Source: a virus | Virus record (IMG/VR): IMGVR_UViG_3300009156_000074 | Span: 1 to 28,397 of that record | Strand: one strand, 5' to 3' | Length of the DNA stretch: 28,397 bases | In this document: positions 13,578-22,428 of the stretch, piece by piece | How positions within the stretch are numbered: position 1 is the stretch's first letter | How the letters are laid out: every line of letters starts with the position of its first letter | Notes under the pieces: model-generated | What the model saw: only the letters and a program-made list of their open reading frames with translations | Database searches by the model: none | Told to the model about the DNA's origin: nothing | Translations under genes and position numbers: made by a program

Positions 13578-16500
13578 ATGCCCTTCGGTTCTGAGATCGC
13601 GCGACTCTACGTCGGAATCGCCGTCGACCATGGTGCGTTTGATGCCGGGATGTCTGCAGTAGACCGCCGGCTCGTTGGGACTGCGAATACACTGTCGAGT
13701 CTCGGCACCAAACTTACTGTTGGCTTGACCGCTCCAATGATCTACGCCGGTCTCGGAGCTCTAGACATGGCGAAGAGCTTCGACAAGGCGATGCACAACG
13801 TGAACACCCTACTTGGGTTGCCTCACGAGTCCATCGTCGGATTGAGAAACGACCTCAACGATGTCACAATGGAGGTGCGTGAACTCGCGAAGGTCTTCCC
13901 GCAGACTCAGACTCAACTCGCGGAAGGGTTGTACTTCATCGCGTCGGCTGGGTACGATACGTCAGACTCGCTAGACATCCTACGGGTTGCAGCACAAGCT
14001 GCGTCTGCGGGTTTGACCGATACGGAGACCTCGAGCCGCGCCATCATCTCCACACTGCAGGCGTACGGATTGGAGGCCAGTGACGCCGGTCGTATCTCGG
14101 ACATCCTCTTCGAGAGCGTCTTCCAAGGCGTGTACACGTTCGAGCAACTGTCGAACTCCATCGGTCGTGTCATTCCAAATGCCGCACAGCTGAAGATCCC
14201 ATTCGAGGACGTCAACGCTGCGATTGTGACCATGTCTCGTGTCGGTCTCTCAGCCGACAAGTCGGTGACAGGCATCAACCAAGCGATGACCTACTTCCTG
14301 AAGCCAGGGAAGGACCTCGAGAAGCAGATCTCTAAGCTCGGATACGCGAATGGGTCTGCGATGCTGGAGGCCCTCGGCTTCCATGGGTCGCTTATGGCAC
14401 TTAGCGAGTCGGTTGGCGGCAGTGATGACGCCATGGCTCGAATGTTCCCACACGTCACTGCGTTGCGTACCGCACTGTTCCTCACATCCGAGCAGGGTGC
14501 GAAGACGTTTACGGAACAGCAAGAGAAGATGCGCAACGCGACTGGAGCTACGTCGGAAGCGTTGCTCGAGCAAGCCAAGTCGCTTGACTTCCAAGCTCGT
14601 CTAACTGCAAACGCATGGCGCGAAGTCGGGTTGCAGTTCTTCGACATCCTGAAGCCCGGACTGATCGATGCAACCGAGCGGATGCGAAAGCTCGCGGAGG
14701 CCATTCAGGACCTCACACCGGAGCAGAAGAAGCTCACAATCGCGGCTGTAACATTCTTCGCTGTACTCGGTCCAGGACTGATTGTCGCCAGTCGGTTCAT
14801 CAAGTTGCTGGTGTTCTTCAACGGCGTCTTGGGGAACGTCGGAAAGGGGATTCTCTTCCTCGCAGGTCGAGAGAAGTTCCTCGCTGACCGACTGAAGAAC
14901 GCTAACCTGTTCCTCAATCGGCAGTCGGGTGAAGCAACTAAGGCGGGCAGAGCCAAGCGAGACGCTGCACGTGGGGTCTCCGAGCTCACCAGAGCCGAAG
15001 GCGCGCTGATGCGTGTGGTCGAGAAGTTCAAGGGCGGAACGCGCATCGTCACGACGAAGTTCATCCAGTCAGGGAAGGCACTTCTCAAGATCCCAAAGAA
15101 CGTCACGCAGACAGTCACACGAAAGTTCAAGGTCGTTGGCAAGCTACCGGATCTGCTGAAGGACCTTACAGAGACCATTAAGGTGAAGGTCCAAGCGACT
15201 GTGACGATGCCTTCGAAGATTCCGGGACAGGAGTTCGGAGAGCGCATCGCTGCAAACATCGTCTCCGGTATCGCTGGTGCCATTGCTGGTCTCATCTCCG
15301 CTTGGCTCGCTACCGGTGGAGCTGCGGTGATTGGTGAAGCGCTTATGGGCGCACTTACTGCTGCAGGCGGAGCGATCCTTGTAGCGGCTGGTGGGTGGGT
15401 GCCGCTACTTATCATCGGATTGGCCGCGTTGGGAGCTGCACTGATCGTCGTCTTCAATGAGCAGATTGGGCAACTCATCGATTGGTTCTGGTCGGACATG
15501 TTGCCGTGGCTCAACGAGACCATCGTCGACATCGTTGGAGAACTTCCTTCCATCTTCGGTGGTGTCCTTGGTGGTATCTCCGCGTTCATGGTGAAGCTCT
15601 GGGTCGAGGCGTGGGCGTTCCTACTGGATCTGCCATTCAACCTCCTTGCGATCATTGGTGACATCCTTGGGCCAGTTGTCGACGCGTTTGCAACATTTGC
15701 AGATGACGTCGTTTCGAACGTCGGGGGTGCATTCGAGGATGCGTTCAACGCCGTTCACGATTGGTTGGCGGAGACGACTGGTGCAATCCTTACATGGATC
15801 GGTGAGATTCCGGGACACCTGACTCGCTTCGCGGGTGACGTCCTCGTTGCACTATCGATGTTGGGTCCGACTATCCTCACGGTGTTCATCGACGTTGGGC
15901 GATTCATCGATGAGCAAGTACGTGCCATTATTGCGAACGTGCAGACGTGGATTGGACAGATTCCAACGATCTTCACAACCGCCGTCGGTGAGGCGTTCAA
16001 CTTCGTCACGGTCACGCTGCCGCAGATCAGTCTACAGTTCTTCACCTGGATTGGGACACTACCAACGCAAGTCATTGGCTGGCTAACCGCCATTGTTACT
16101 GCGTTCACTACATGGATTGGTGGTTTGCCCGCTCAAGTCCTTACGTGGGTAACGCAGATTGCGACCGACTTCTTCAATGCTATCTCTCCCATTCCAGGGA
16201 ACGTCCTTACGTGGCTCACAGATGTCGTCAATACCTTCACGACCAAGATTGGAGAGATCCTCACTGCGCTTCTCGGGTTTAATCCTCTCGAGGCAATCGC
16301 AGGTGGTATCGCGGACTTCATCGAAGGTTGGTCGACGTGGTGGGATACTGTCCTTGGAGACACGAAGGACAAGATCAACGACATTGTACAAGCAGTCGTT
16401 GGGCTCCCCGGTCGGATCATCAAACTGGGTAAGAACATCCTTTACGGCCTCATGGAGATCGCGCGCCAATTTGCGAAGGTAGTTACTGACGTCGTCGGGA

Positions 16501-17033
16501 AGGCGTGGGATCTCGGTTGGGACATCGTTGGTGGGATCGTTGATGGGATTCAAGCAGCTCCAGGTCGAGTTGCTGATGCCATTACTGGCGCAGTTGGTGG
16601 AGCCTTTGAGTGGGCGAAGGACCAACTAGGAATTGACTCTCCGTCGAAGGTTGCCGCTAAGGTACTCGGTCTTCCCATTGGTCAAGGTGTTGCTGTAGGT
16701 ATCCTGCAAGCCACTGACCCAGTTCGGAAGGCAATGGAAAAGTTGACGGATCCGATGCGAATGGCGACATCGCCGGCCTTCGCGTCGGCGGTTGGTACCT
16801 GGGAGGGGCAAGCGGCAGCGCCTCTCCCAGGGACCCTTCCCATGTATAGTGGCGGAGGTGCCGGCGGAGCACCCATGTACGTGAATGTGACGGTTGAGGA
16901 TCACACGCTGGTCGGAATGACGCCTTCAGTGCGCCGAGAGCTTAGTGAGACTATCGGCGAAGGCATCTTCGAATACGGTCGTCGGAAGGGGTACGTTCCC
17001 AGAACCGCAGGAGTAAGCCGTGGTCGCGGCTAA
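13578..17033 (+). CDS. Tail tape measure protein
   Basis: This 1151-residue protein is the longest gene in the window. It sets tail length and is injected with DNA. Residues 1-350 resemble the PhageMin_Tail family (LYVGIAVDHGAFDAGM, LGTKLTVGLTAP, SFDKAMHNVNTLLG, TQTQLAEGLYFIASAGYD, DAMARMFP). Hydrophobic stretches at about 390-420, 555-625 and 655-700 are candidate membrane-inserting segments. Residues about 735-895 carry repeated T-W-I-G-x-(I/L)-P modules. The C-terminus has the common LGIDSPSKVAAKVLG motif. By the usual rule of about 0.15 nm per residue the tail would be near 170 nm. The ribosome site GAAGG lies 7 nt before the ATG. It overlaps the hub gene by 14 nt. Confidence 0.92.
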   Translation: MPFGSEIARLYVGIAVDHGAFDAGMSAVDRRLVGTANTLSSLGTKLTVGLTAPMIYAGLGALDMAKSFDKAMHNVNTLLGLPHESIVGLRNDLNDVTMEVRELAKVFPQTQTQLAEGLYFIASAGYDTSDSLDILRVAAQAASAGLTDTETSSRAIISTLQAYGLEASDAGRISDILFESVFQGVYTFEQLSNSIGRVIPNAAQLKIPFEDVNAAIVTMSRVGLSADKSVTGINQAMTYFLKPGKDLEKQISKLGYANGSAMLEALGFHGSLMALSESVGGSDDAMARMFPHVTALRTALFLTSEQGAKTFTEQQEKMRNATGATSEALLEQAKSLDFQARLTANAWREVGLQFFDILKPGLIDATERMRKLAEAIQDLTPEQKKLTIAAVTFFAVLGPGLIVASRFIKLLVFFNGVLGNVGKGILFLAGREKFLADRLKNANLFLNRQSGEATKAGRAKRDAARGVSELTRAEGALMRVVEKFKGGTRIVTTKFIQSGKALLKIPKNVTQTVTRKFKVVGKLPDLLKDLTETIKVKVQATVTMPSKIPGQEFGERIAANIVSGIAGAIAGLISAWLATGGAAVIGEALMGALTAAGGAILVAAGGWVPLLIIGLAALGAALIVVFNEQIGQLIDWFWSDMLPWLNETIVDIVGELPSIFGGVLGGISAFMVKLWVEAWAFLLDLPFNLLAIIGDILGPVVDAFATFADDVVSNVGGAFEDAFNAVHDWLAETTGAILTWIGEIPGHLTRFAGDVLVALSMLGPTILTVFIDVGRFIDEQVRAIIANVQTWIGQIPTIFTTAVGEAFNFVTVTLPQISLQFFTWIGTLPTQVIGWLTAIVTAFTTWIGGLPAQVLTWVTQIATDFFNAISPIPGNVLTWLTDVVNTFTTKIGEILTALLGFNPLEAIAGGIADFIEGWSTWWDTVLGDTKDKINDIVQAVVGLPGRIIKLGKNILYGLMEIARQFAKVVTDVVGKAWDLGWDIVGGIVDGIQAAPGRVADAITGAVGGAFEWAKDQLGIDSPSKVAAKVLGLPIGQGVAVGILQATDPVRKAMEKLTDPMRMATSPAFASAVGTWEGQAAAPLPGTLPMYSGGGAGGAPMYVNVTVEDHTLVGMTPSVRRELSETIGEGIFEYGRRKGYVPRTAGVSRGRG

Positions 17034-19290
17034 GGTCCAGCAGGCTGTTGGCCATGCGCTTATTGCGGACGCGAATGTAAGCGCAACGCTCGCTAGTCCT
17101 GCAAGTGCGGGTAATCTTCTAGTTGCGTGTCTAGGGTACCGAGGGACTTCGACGTCGCACTCTAACCCTAGTGGTTGGACGTTGCACGCTAACGTTGCTG
17201 GCCCCGGGTTTGACGGTGGTCGACAACTCCTCTACACCAAGGTGGCGGTAGGCGGTGAGACTAGTCTAACTATTGGGTGTTCGGCACACAACAAGGACCT
17301 TTACCTTGCTGAGTGGTCCGGAGTCGGCGATGTAGACGTTGTCGATTTCGCGAGTAACGTTGGTGCATCGTCGTCGTTGACTACGGATGCGTTGACGCCT
17401 ACTGTCGCTGGTGGAGTCATCTTCGCAGGCTTCAACCAGTCCGCACGTAACCCGTCAATCGCAATGGGTGGAGGGTTTACCGAAGACTGGGACGAGGACG
17501 TTGATGCCTCTGGTCCATCCGTTGTCTTCGGCCATCTGATCGACTCCACATTCAGCGGGTCGTATACCGCTACTGCAACATCGAGTCACTCTAAGGGTTA
17601 CGGGTGGTTCATTGTCTCCTTCGCCGAAGCGACCATCATTCCGGCGGAGTTTTCGGGCACACCAACGTCGGGTAATGCACCACTCGAAGTTGACTTCACC
17701 GATGAGACTGGCGGAACACCTACAACATGGGCGTGGACCTTCGGTGATGGTGGCACGTCAACGTCGCAGAACCCGACGCACATCTACACATCACCTGGTG
17801 TCTATACCGTCACGCTTCTCGTCAACGACGTGTCGTTCGTCACACGAACTAACTACATCACTGTCACCTCGCCTGGTGCGGTCATTGGTGATCCAGGTGC
17901 GTTTGTCACACTGCCTTGGCAGGACATCGTCTCATGGAGGATCAACTTCGATGGGAGTCAGGCGGTAGGGAAGGGGAACTACACCGGGACGGCAGTTGTC
18001 CGTTTGGTCAACCGCAACGATAGGTACAACCCCGAGAACGAGTCGAGCGATATCATCGACAAGCTTCGCGATGGAACGCGCATTTGGTTGGGGATCAACG
18101 AAGATGGGACCATTGCACCGGATGACGCGAAGACTGTTTACGGACAGTTCGCGGGTCGCATTCGTTCCATTAACGTTGAGACACAAGGTGGAACGGGAAT
18201 CCCGCAGTTTGTGGAGTTCGACTGTCTTGACGCAATCTCGTGGCTCTTCGAGACACCAGTAGTCATCGTAGCCTCACGCTTGCGCAGTCACTTCACGCTG
18301 CGAACGGACATCTTGAACGAGGCAGCGCAGCTCGCTGTAGACCTAGCACCTGAACCTATGACAATGCCTCTGTCCTATGGTGAAGGAACGGCTGGTGAAC
18401 TGCTAGCGGAACTCAACCTCGTGACAGGAACGAGGCACTATGCGAAGCCCGCTGATGACCCAGAGACCTGGTACACCTACACGACAGTTCGACGCACCCA
18501 GAAACTATCTGGTGTCGCGGATGTAACGATTGACGCAGACGCGGATGTGAAGGTCTCACCACCTAACTGGGAGACGAACGCAGAGACTGTCGTCAACCAG
18601 CAACGCGCGACCATCGAACCTGCTTACTTCACTACCTACCAGATGGTGGTATGGGAGAGTGAGGACGTTCCCTTCCCAGCGTCGAGTAGACCAGAGCTCT
18701 TGGTCGAGTTCGATGACTACGTCGAGGGCGCAATCGTTGCGATGAACTTTACAGGCACTGTAGGTGTCGGAATCACGAACTACGGACTCTCGGCGTTGAT
18801 CGCGCTGACCGGATCGGGAACGGTTACCAGCCTACGCGTTCTAGGATCGCTTACACGTCGCGGAGTTGCAGAGACTATCATCATCGACGATGAGGACTCG
18901 CAAGATCCAACGCGCGGTATCCGAGAGAGCCCGGAGATCTCTAGCGACTACCTTGGGACCATCCGTGGTGCACACGCGATTGCGTCACATGTTGTGTGGC
19001 GATACGCAGATCCAAAACGTACACCTGACCTACAGGTGACGAACTGGATTCCGGAGCAATTCACAACCCGAATGTACGACGTGATAGCGTTCTCCTCTGA
19101 TCAGATCGGAGTCGCGTCTCGCCTCTTCGAAGTGATCGGGATCGAACACAGCGCCATCCTAGCGGCTAGACCGGATGCAGTGCTTCACTACACCACATTC
19201 AAGTTGTTCGAGTCCAGAGTGCAAGCGCCATTTGGGTGGTTTACTCTAGACGATTCACTGTTGGACGGAGACGATGTTCTTGCATACTGA
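17020..19290 (+). CDS. Tail hub/minor tail protein with N-terminal beta-sandwich and PKD domain
   Basis: This 756-residue protein starts at a GTG inside the tape measure end. Residues 1-204 are a beta-sandwich (AGNLLVACLGYRG, LYLAEWSGVGDVDVVD, GYGWFIVSF). Residues 208-284 are a PKD domain, with WAWTFGDGGTS at 237-247 and HIYTSPGVYTVTL. Residues about 290-756 resemble siphovirus minor tail/hub proteins: VVRLVNRNDRYNPEN, DKLRDGTRIWLGI, VYGQFAGRIRSI, ECLDA-like FDCLDAISWL and a late FTTRMYDVIAFSSDQIG. Hub proteins form the ring at the tail tip and hold fibres; PKD domains mediate protein or polysaccharide contacts. The position directly after the tape measure supports a distal tail or hub role. 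Confidence 0.75.
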   Translation: MVAAKVQQAVGHALIADANVSATLASPASAGNLLVACLGYRGTSTSHSNPSGWTLHANVAGPGFDGGRQLLYTKVAVGGETSLTIGCSAHNKDLYLAEWSGVGDVDVVDFASNVGASSSLTTDALTPTVAGGVIFAGFNQSARNPSIAMGGGFTEDWDEDVDASGPSVVFGHLIDSTFSGSYTATATSSHSKGYGWFIVSFAEATIIPAEFSGTPTSGNAPLEVDFTDETGGTPTTWAWTFGDGGTSTSQNPTHIYTSPGVYTVTLLVNDVSFVTRTNYITVTSPGAVIGDPGAFVTLPWQDIVSWRINFDGSQAVGKGNYTGTAVVRLVNRNDRYNPENESSDIIDKLRDGTRIWLGINEDGTIAPDDAKTVYGQFAGRIRSINVETQGGTGIPQFVEFDCLDAISWLFETPVVIVASRLRSHFTLRTDILNEAAQLAVDLAPEPMTMPLSYGEGTAGELLAELNLVTGTRHYAKPADDPETWYTYTTVRRTQKLSGVADVTIDADADVKVSPPNWETNAETVVNQQRATIEPAYFTTYQMVVWESEDVPFPASSRPELLVEFDDYVEGAIVAMNFTGTVGVGITNYGLSALIALTGSGTVTSLRVLGSLTRRGVAETIIIDDEDSQDPTRGIRESPEISSDYLGTIRGAHAIASHVVWRYADPKRTPDLQVTNWIPEQFTTRMYDVIAFSSDQIGVASRLFEVIGIEHSAILAARPDAVLHYTTFKLFESRVQAPFGWFTLDDSLLDGDDVLAY

Positions 19291-19299
19291 GGTGCGGTA

Positions 19300-19845
19300 A
19301 TGCCCTGGACTACTCCACCGACCTTCAGTCCGGGTGCGGAGCTGACGGCGGACGAACTGAACATCCTCTCCGACGACCTGAACTACCTGAAGGGTATTGC
19401 TGACGGCGTTTCGATCAACGGTGTAATCGTCACACGCGCAGCTACACAGTCCATCTCGACCTCAACGTCGACGACGGTCTCTTTCAGTGCGGAGGTCGAT
19501 GACTACGGTGGATGGTGGTCTTCGGGTACTGACATTGTCGTTCCAGCAGGTGCCATTCCAGCCGGGTTCACACATATCCTAGTAGACATCGACGCAGAGT
19601 GTCGTTGGGCAGCGAATGGTACCGGTGCACGCGTCCTAGTGATCTACATCAACGGTGTGGCTCAAGACCCCGGTCGGCGTATGGCTGCTGTCGGTGGAGG
19701 TGACTCAACTGATATGGGCATTAGTCGTAAGTTCAAAGTGGCGGCTGCAGATGTGATTACCCTTCGTTGCTACCAGAACTCAGGTAGCTCGTTGAACATC
19801 TCGAACGTCGTCTTCTCTTGCTTCCGGTACGCACCAGCTGACTGA
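19300..19845 (+). CDS. Tail protein with C1q-like C-terminal domain
   Basis: This 181-residue protein has GAGGTG as ribosome site. The N-terminus (PWTTPPTFSPGAELTADELNILSDDLNYLKG) is a recurring virion-attachment segment of tail fibre proteins. Residues about 45-181 form a jelly-roll of C1q/TNF-like type: QSISTSTSTTVSFSAEVDD, D-I-V-V-P-A-G-A-I, AECRWAANGTGARVLVIYINGVA, and a final ISNVVFSCFRYAP. In phages such domains often trimerise and bind receptors. It shares a one-base TGATG overlap with the fibre gene downstream. The attachment segment is well supported; receptor binding is inferred. Confidence 0.68.
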   Translation: MPWTTPPTFSPGAELTADELNILSDDLNYLKGIADGVSINGVIVTRAATQSISTSTSTTVSFSAEVDDYGGWWSSGTDIVVPAGAIPAGFTHILVDIDAECRWAANGTGARVLVIYINGVAQDPGRRMAAVGGGDSTDMGISRKFKVAAADVITLRCYQNSGSSLNISNVVFSCFRYAPAD

Positions 19846-21257
19846 TGAAAGAGACACGTCAGACCGGTCGTAGTAAGCGACGCGTCCAGATCCATGACCA
19901 CTCGGACACGAACTCTGGTGGGCAGCTGCGACAGAGTCGAGCCATTGAGGGTGGACTAACGGTAATCACCGGTTCCATTCCGCCATCAAGTGGTTCCGCA
20001 CTGACAGTCAAGGACGAAGGTACTCCACTTGCGTCCGATGCTACATCGCTCGACTTTGTAGGAGCCGGTGTCACGGCAAGTGGAACGGATGTCGCTAAGA
20101 CGATCGCGATCACGGACGAGAAGGCGAAGGTTTCGGCGAACGACACGACGCCGGGTTACCTCAACGGCAAGCTGGTAGCGGGAACTAACGTCACCCTAAC
20201 CGAGAATAGCGACGGGGCGAACGAGACACTCACCATCGCAGCATCAGGTGGAGGAGGTGGTAGTGGTACACCTCCGGATGCTGATACCTTGTACTACACG
20301 ACTGGTAATATCACGCACACTAGTACGACGCTGTCGGCGTTGTCTGGTCCGCGAGACCTCGTTGTAGACGCTCAAATCGGCGACGTGATATCCGTTGACC
20401 TTGGTGCACAACCGAACTCGGCAGCTGCACAATCTATGGCGTTCGACTACGCGGTTATGGTTGGCGGGTCTCCTGTACGCTATCTGAACTCTGGTACGTC
20501 TACTCCGAACAACATCCCTACACACTGGTACATTGCGTCGAACGAAGGTAGTGGAACAGGCGGGGCGATGCACTACGTCGTTCAATCAGGTGACCTATCT
20601 GGTGGGACAATTACGTTACGGCTGTATTGTCGCGTGTCTGGGTCTCGTACAGTCAACGCGTCGTCGTCAGCACCACTGTTCATGTCGGTCGTCAACTTAG
20701 GGCGACCGGGTAGTGGCGGTGGTGGTATACTCGACGTTGACTCCCTTCGCTATACGGCAGGCGACATTACCTGCGTTGCCAACAATGCCTGGGAGAACAT
20801 GCCGAGTGTCGGCACTCTAACGCTCGTAGCGACAGAGGGAGACTGGATCCAAGTCGGCGTGTCGTTCGGGGTGTTCAATACAACAGCACAGAGCATCAGC
20901 TTCGACGTCGGGACTGAGGTGTCATCGTCGATTGTCAATCACATCTCTTCGGGTGCAGCGCCAGACGATGCTCAGTTCGGTATCGCGGGTTGGCGCGTAC
21001 CGGCAAGCGCGCAGGGTAGTGCTAGTGGGTCAATCTTTTACCAACTCCAGTCGAGCGACATCTCTAGTGGCACTGTCACCCTTCGTCTCCGAGACCACCC
21101 CGAGGGGTCGACTGACCGAGTAGTTAACGCGTCTACCGCTCGGCCCCTCCACTTTTGGGCAATCAATCTTGGGCAAGTGGGCGGGGCCTCAAGTGACACT
21201 ACACCGGCAGTCGTTCTGGCAGCCGGTCGAATCTATGGAGCTGCAACGTGGAGATGA
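19845..21257 (+). CDS. Tail fibre with two tandem receptor-type domains
   Basis: This is a 470-residue fibre. Residues 1-35 are basic and contain IHDHSDTNSGGQL, a motif frequent in tail fibres. Residues 50-135 have a beta-helix-like segment (ALTVKDEGTPL, SLDFVGAGVTASG, LVAGTNVTLTEN). Glycine linkers (from about 135 and about 293) precede two homologous domains, about 143-292 and 298-450. Both share D-x-L-x-Y-T-x-G-x-I-T, G-D-x-I-x-V, A-Q-S-(M/I)-x-F-D, S-G-T-x-T-L-R-L and R-x-V-N-A-S-(S/T)-x-x-P-L. They are therefore an internal duplication with strong divergence. Host receptor recognition is the likely role. The start overlaps the preceding stop. Confidence 0.72.
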   Translation: MKETRQTGRSKRRVQIHDHSDTNSGGQLRQSRAIEGGLTVITGSIPPSSGSALTVKDEGTPLASDATSLDFVGAGVTASGTDVAKTIAITDEKAKVSANDTTPGYLNGKLVAGTNVTLTENSDGANETLTIAASGGGGGSGTPPDADTLYYTTGNITHTSTTLSALSGPRDLVVDAQIGDVISVDLGAQPNSAAAQSMAFDYAVMVGGSPVRYLNSGTSTPNNIPTHWYIASNEGSGTGGAMHYVVQSGDLSGGTITLRLYCRVSGSRTVNASSSAPLFMSVVNLGRPGSGGGGILDVDSLRYTAGDITCVANNAWENMPSVGTLTLVATEGDWIQVGVSFGVFNTTAQSISFDVGTEVSSSIVNHISSGAAPDDAQFGIAGWRVPASAQGSASGSIFYQLQSSDISSGTVTLRLRDHPEGSTDRVVNASTARPLHFWAINLGQVGGASSDTTPAVVLAAGRIYGAATWR

Positions 21258-21260
21258 TCA

Positions 21261-21671
21261 GTGGCTGGTAATGTCGCACCGATCTTTGAAAACCTTCCCT
21301 GGGTCAGCGGTGTTCAGTACGTCGCCGCCGATGCAGCGAATACGAAGAAGACGCTCGTTGCTGCTGCCGACATTCCGGCTGAGGGGATGCGCATCGATCA
21401 GATCAGCGTCGTCTCCACCGACACGGCCACGAAGGTGTTCCGAGTTTGGCAGAACATCGGCGGTACGGACTACTTGTTGCTCGATTACACCATCCCGATT
21501 GGTGCGGGAACTGGCACGACGCCTATCGTGGACCTGATTCAGTTCATCGCTCCGGTGCTCGGTTACATCATGCTCCAAGATGCCGACATCTTGAAGGTGG
21601 AGAACGTTGCTGCTCTCACAGCGGCCAAGACGGTCGACATCGTCGCTCGCGGAGGGAAGCTCACAGCATGA
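21261..21671 (+). CDS. Tail-tip protein, unknown
   Basis: This 136-residue protein starts at a GTG three bases after the fibre gene, with GGAGATG upstream. It is beta-rich with a terminal strand pattern (GMRIDQISVVSTDTATKVFRVWQ, YLLLDYTIPIGAGTG, ILKVENVAALTAAKTVDIVARGGKLT), which suits a small virion surface protein. Its last bases overlap the next ATG (ATGA). No named family is recognised. Position between fibre and another tail-tip gene suggests a fibre-associated component. Confidence 0.6.
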   Translation: MAGNVAPIFENLPWVSGVQYVAADAANTKKTLVAAADIPAEGMRIDQISVVSTDTATKVFRVWQNIGGTDYLLLDYTIPIGAGTGTTPIVDLIQFIAPVLGYIMLQDADILKVENVAALTAAKTVDIVARGGKLTA

Positions 21672-22339
21672 CGTTCGGATCATACCCGCGAGGCGCCAAG
21701 GCCAGTATCGTGTTCATCCGAGCGGCCACTACCTACGACGCTGGTTCGGACGAGAGCACGTCCTCTGCCATTGGCCCGACTGCTGCGGGTGCTGCGCTGC
21801 TCGTGGCGGCTGGAGGTGACGGCGGTGATGGCTACCACGTCGCCGGTCCGAGCGCGGAGCGATTTCGGAGGCTGGCGGGATCAGCCGTGAACACCAGCTA
21901 CCGCGGCTGTAATCTGTGGTACGCTACGCCGGAGGAGACGGCGAGGGAGTTCAGCGCGTCAGGTGCGGCGTTAGCGATCTCGGGCTCAGGACAGTTCGGC
22001 CACGGAGTCTACATGGAGATCCTCCCCGGATCGTTCAAGGGCGAAGTCTTAGAGGGTCGCTCAACTTGGGGTGCGGGAACCGCGACGCTCACCGCGCCGT
22101 TGATGCCGAAGGCGTTCAAAGACAGGAACCTGTACGTGGCGGTACTCGGTGGGCTGCGTTCGGGAGGTGCAGGCATCGCCAACAGGCCGACTGTGACGCC
22201 ACACTCAGGGTACTTCGGGGGCGACCACACGCTCAGTGGCTTCCACCTGTTCCGCTATATGCCCGGCACGCAGCCAACTGTGGTCTGGGCGTTCGGCCGA
22301 GCCGCGAACAACTCGCTCGCCTACTACATTCTGCGATAA
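21668..22339 (+). CDS. Tail-tip beta-sandwich protein, unknown
   Basis: This 223-residue protein starts at an ATG overlapping the preceding stop (ATGA); the frame is open upstream to 21446 but inside the previous gene. It has a beta-sandwich pattern: GAALLVAAGGDG, R-G-C-N-L-W-Y-A, VYMEILPGSFKG, GTATLTAPLMPKAF, NLYVAVLGGLRSG and a final VVWAFGRAANNSLAYYILR. The order of LLVAA, the acidic M-E-x-x-P-G step and the terminal W-x-F strand resembles the first domains of the genes at 6392 and 17020, tentatively the same fold. It is likely a virion surface protein. Its stop overlaps the next micro-ORF by one base (TAATG). Confidence 0.58.
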   Translation: MTFGSYPRGAKASIVFIRAATTYDAGSDESTSSAIGPTAAGAALLVAAGGDGGDGYHVAGPSAERFRRLAGSAVNTSYRGCNLWYATPEETAREFSASGAALAISGSGQFGHGVYMEILPGSFKGEVLEGRSTWGAGTATLTAPLMPKAFKDRNLYVAVLGGLRSGGAGIANRPTVTPHSGYFGGDHTLSGFHLFRYMPGTQPTVVWAFGRAANNSLAYYILR

Positions 22340-22428
22340 TGACTAACGAAGTGTTCGTCGTTGTGCTCATCGCGTCTGTTGCATTCATCATTGGGTTCAT
22401 CGTCGGAGTAGGTTCAAGTGGCAAGTAG
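22339..22428 (+). CDS. 29-residue single-pass membrane peptide
   Basis: An ATG sharing one base with the preceding TAA opens a 30-codon frame ending at 22428. The peptide is MTNEV, then a ~20-residue hydrophobic segment (FVVVLIASVAFIIGFIVGVG) and S-S-G-K. Composition and length are those of a single transmembrane helix with a Lys at the C-terminal end. The TAATG coupling upstream and the 11-nt overlap with the TadE-like gene downstream place it in the same translational chain. The function is unknown; it could help the pilin-like neighbours or act as a small lysis or membrane factor. Confidence 0.6.
   Translation: MTNEVFVVVLIASVAFIIGFIVGVGSSGK

Noticed and set aside
13092-13631. 179-codon minus-strand frame over the tail chaperones
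   Set aside because: It is antisense to three well-supported genes and begins and ends without signals.
14705-15748. 347-codon open frame on the minus strand
   Set aside because: It lies wholly inside the tape measure gene. Its composition (Pro, Ser, Asn, Thr rich) is the shadow of the hydrophobic coding strand, and there is no ribosome site or neighbour on that strand.
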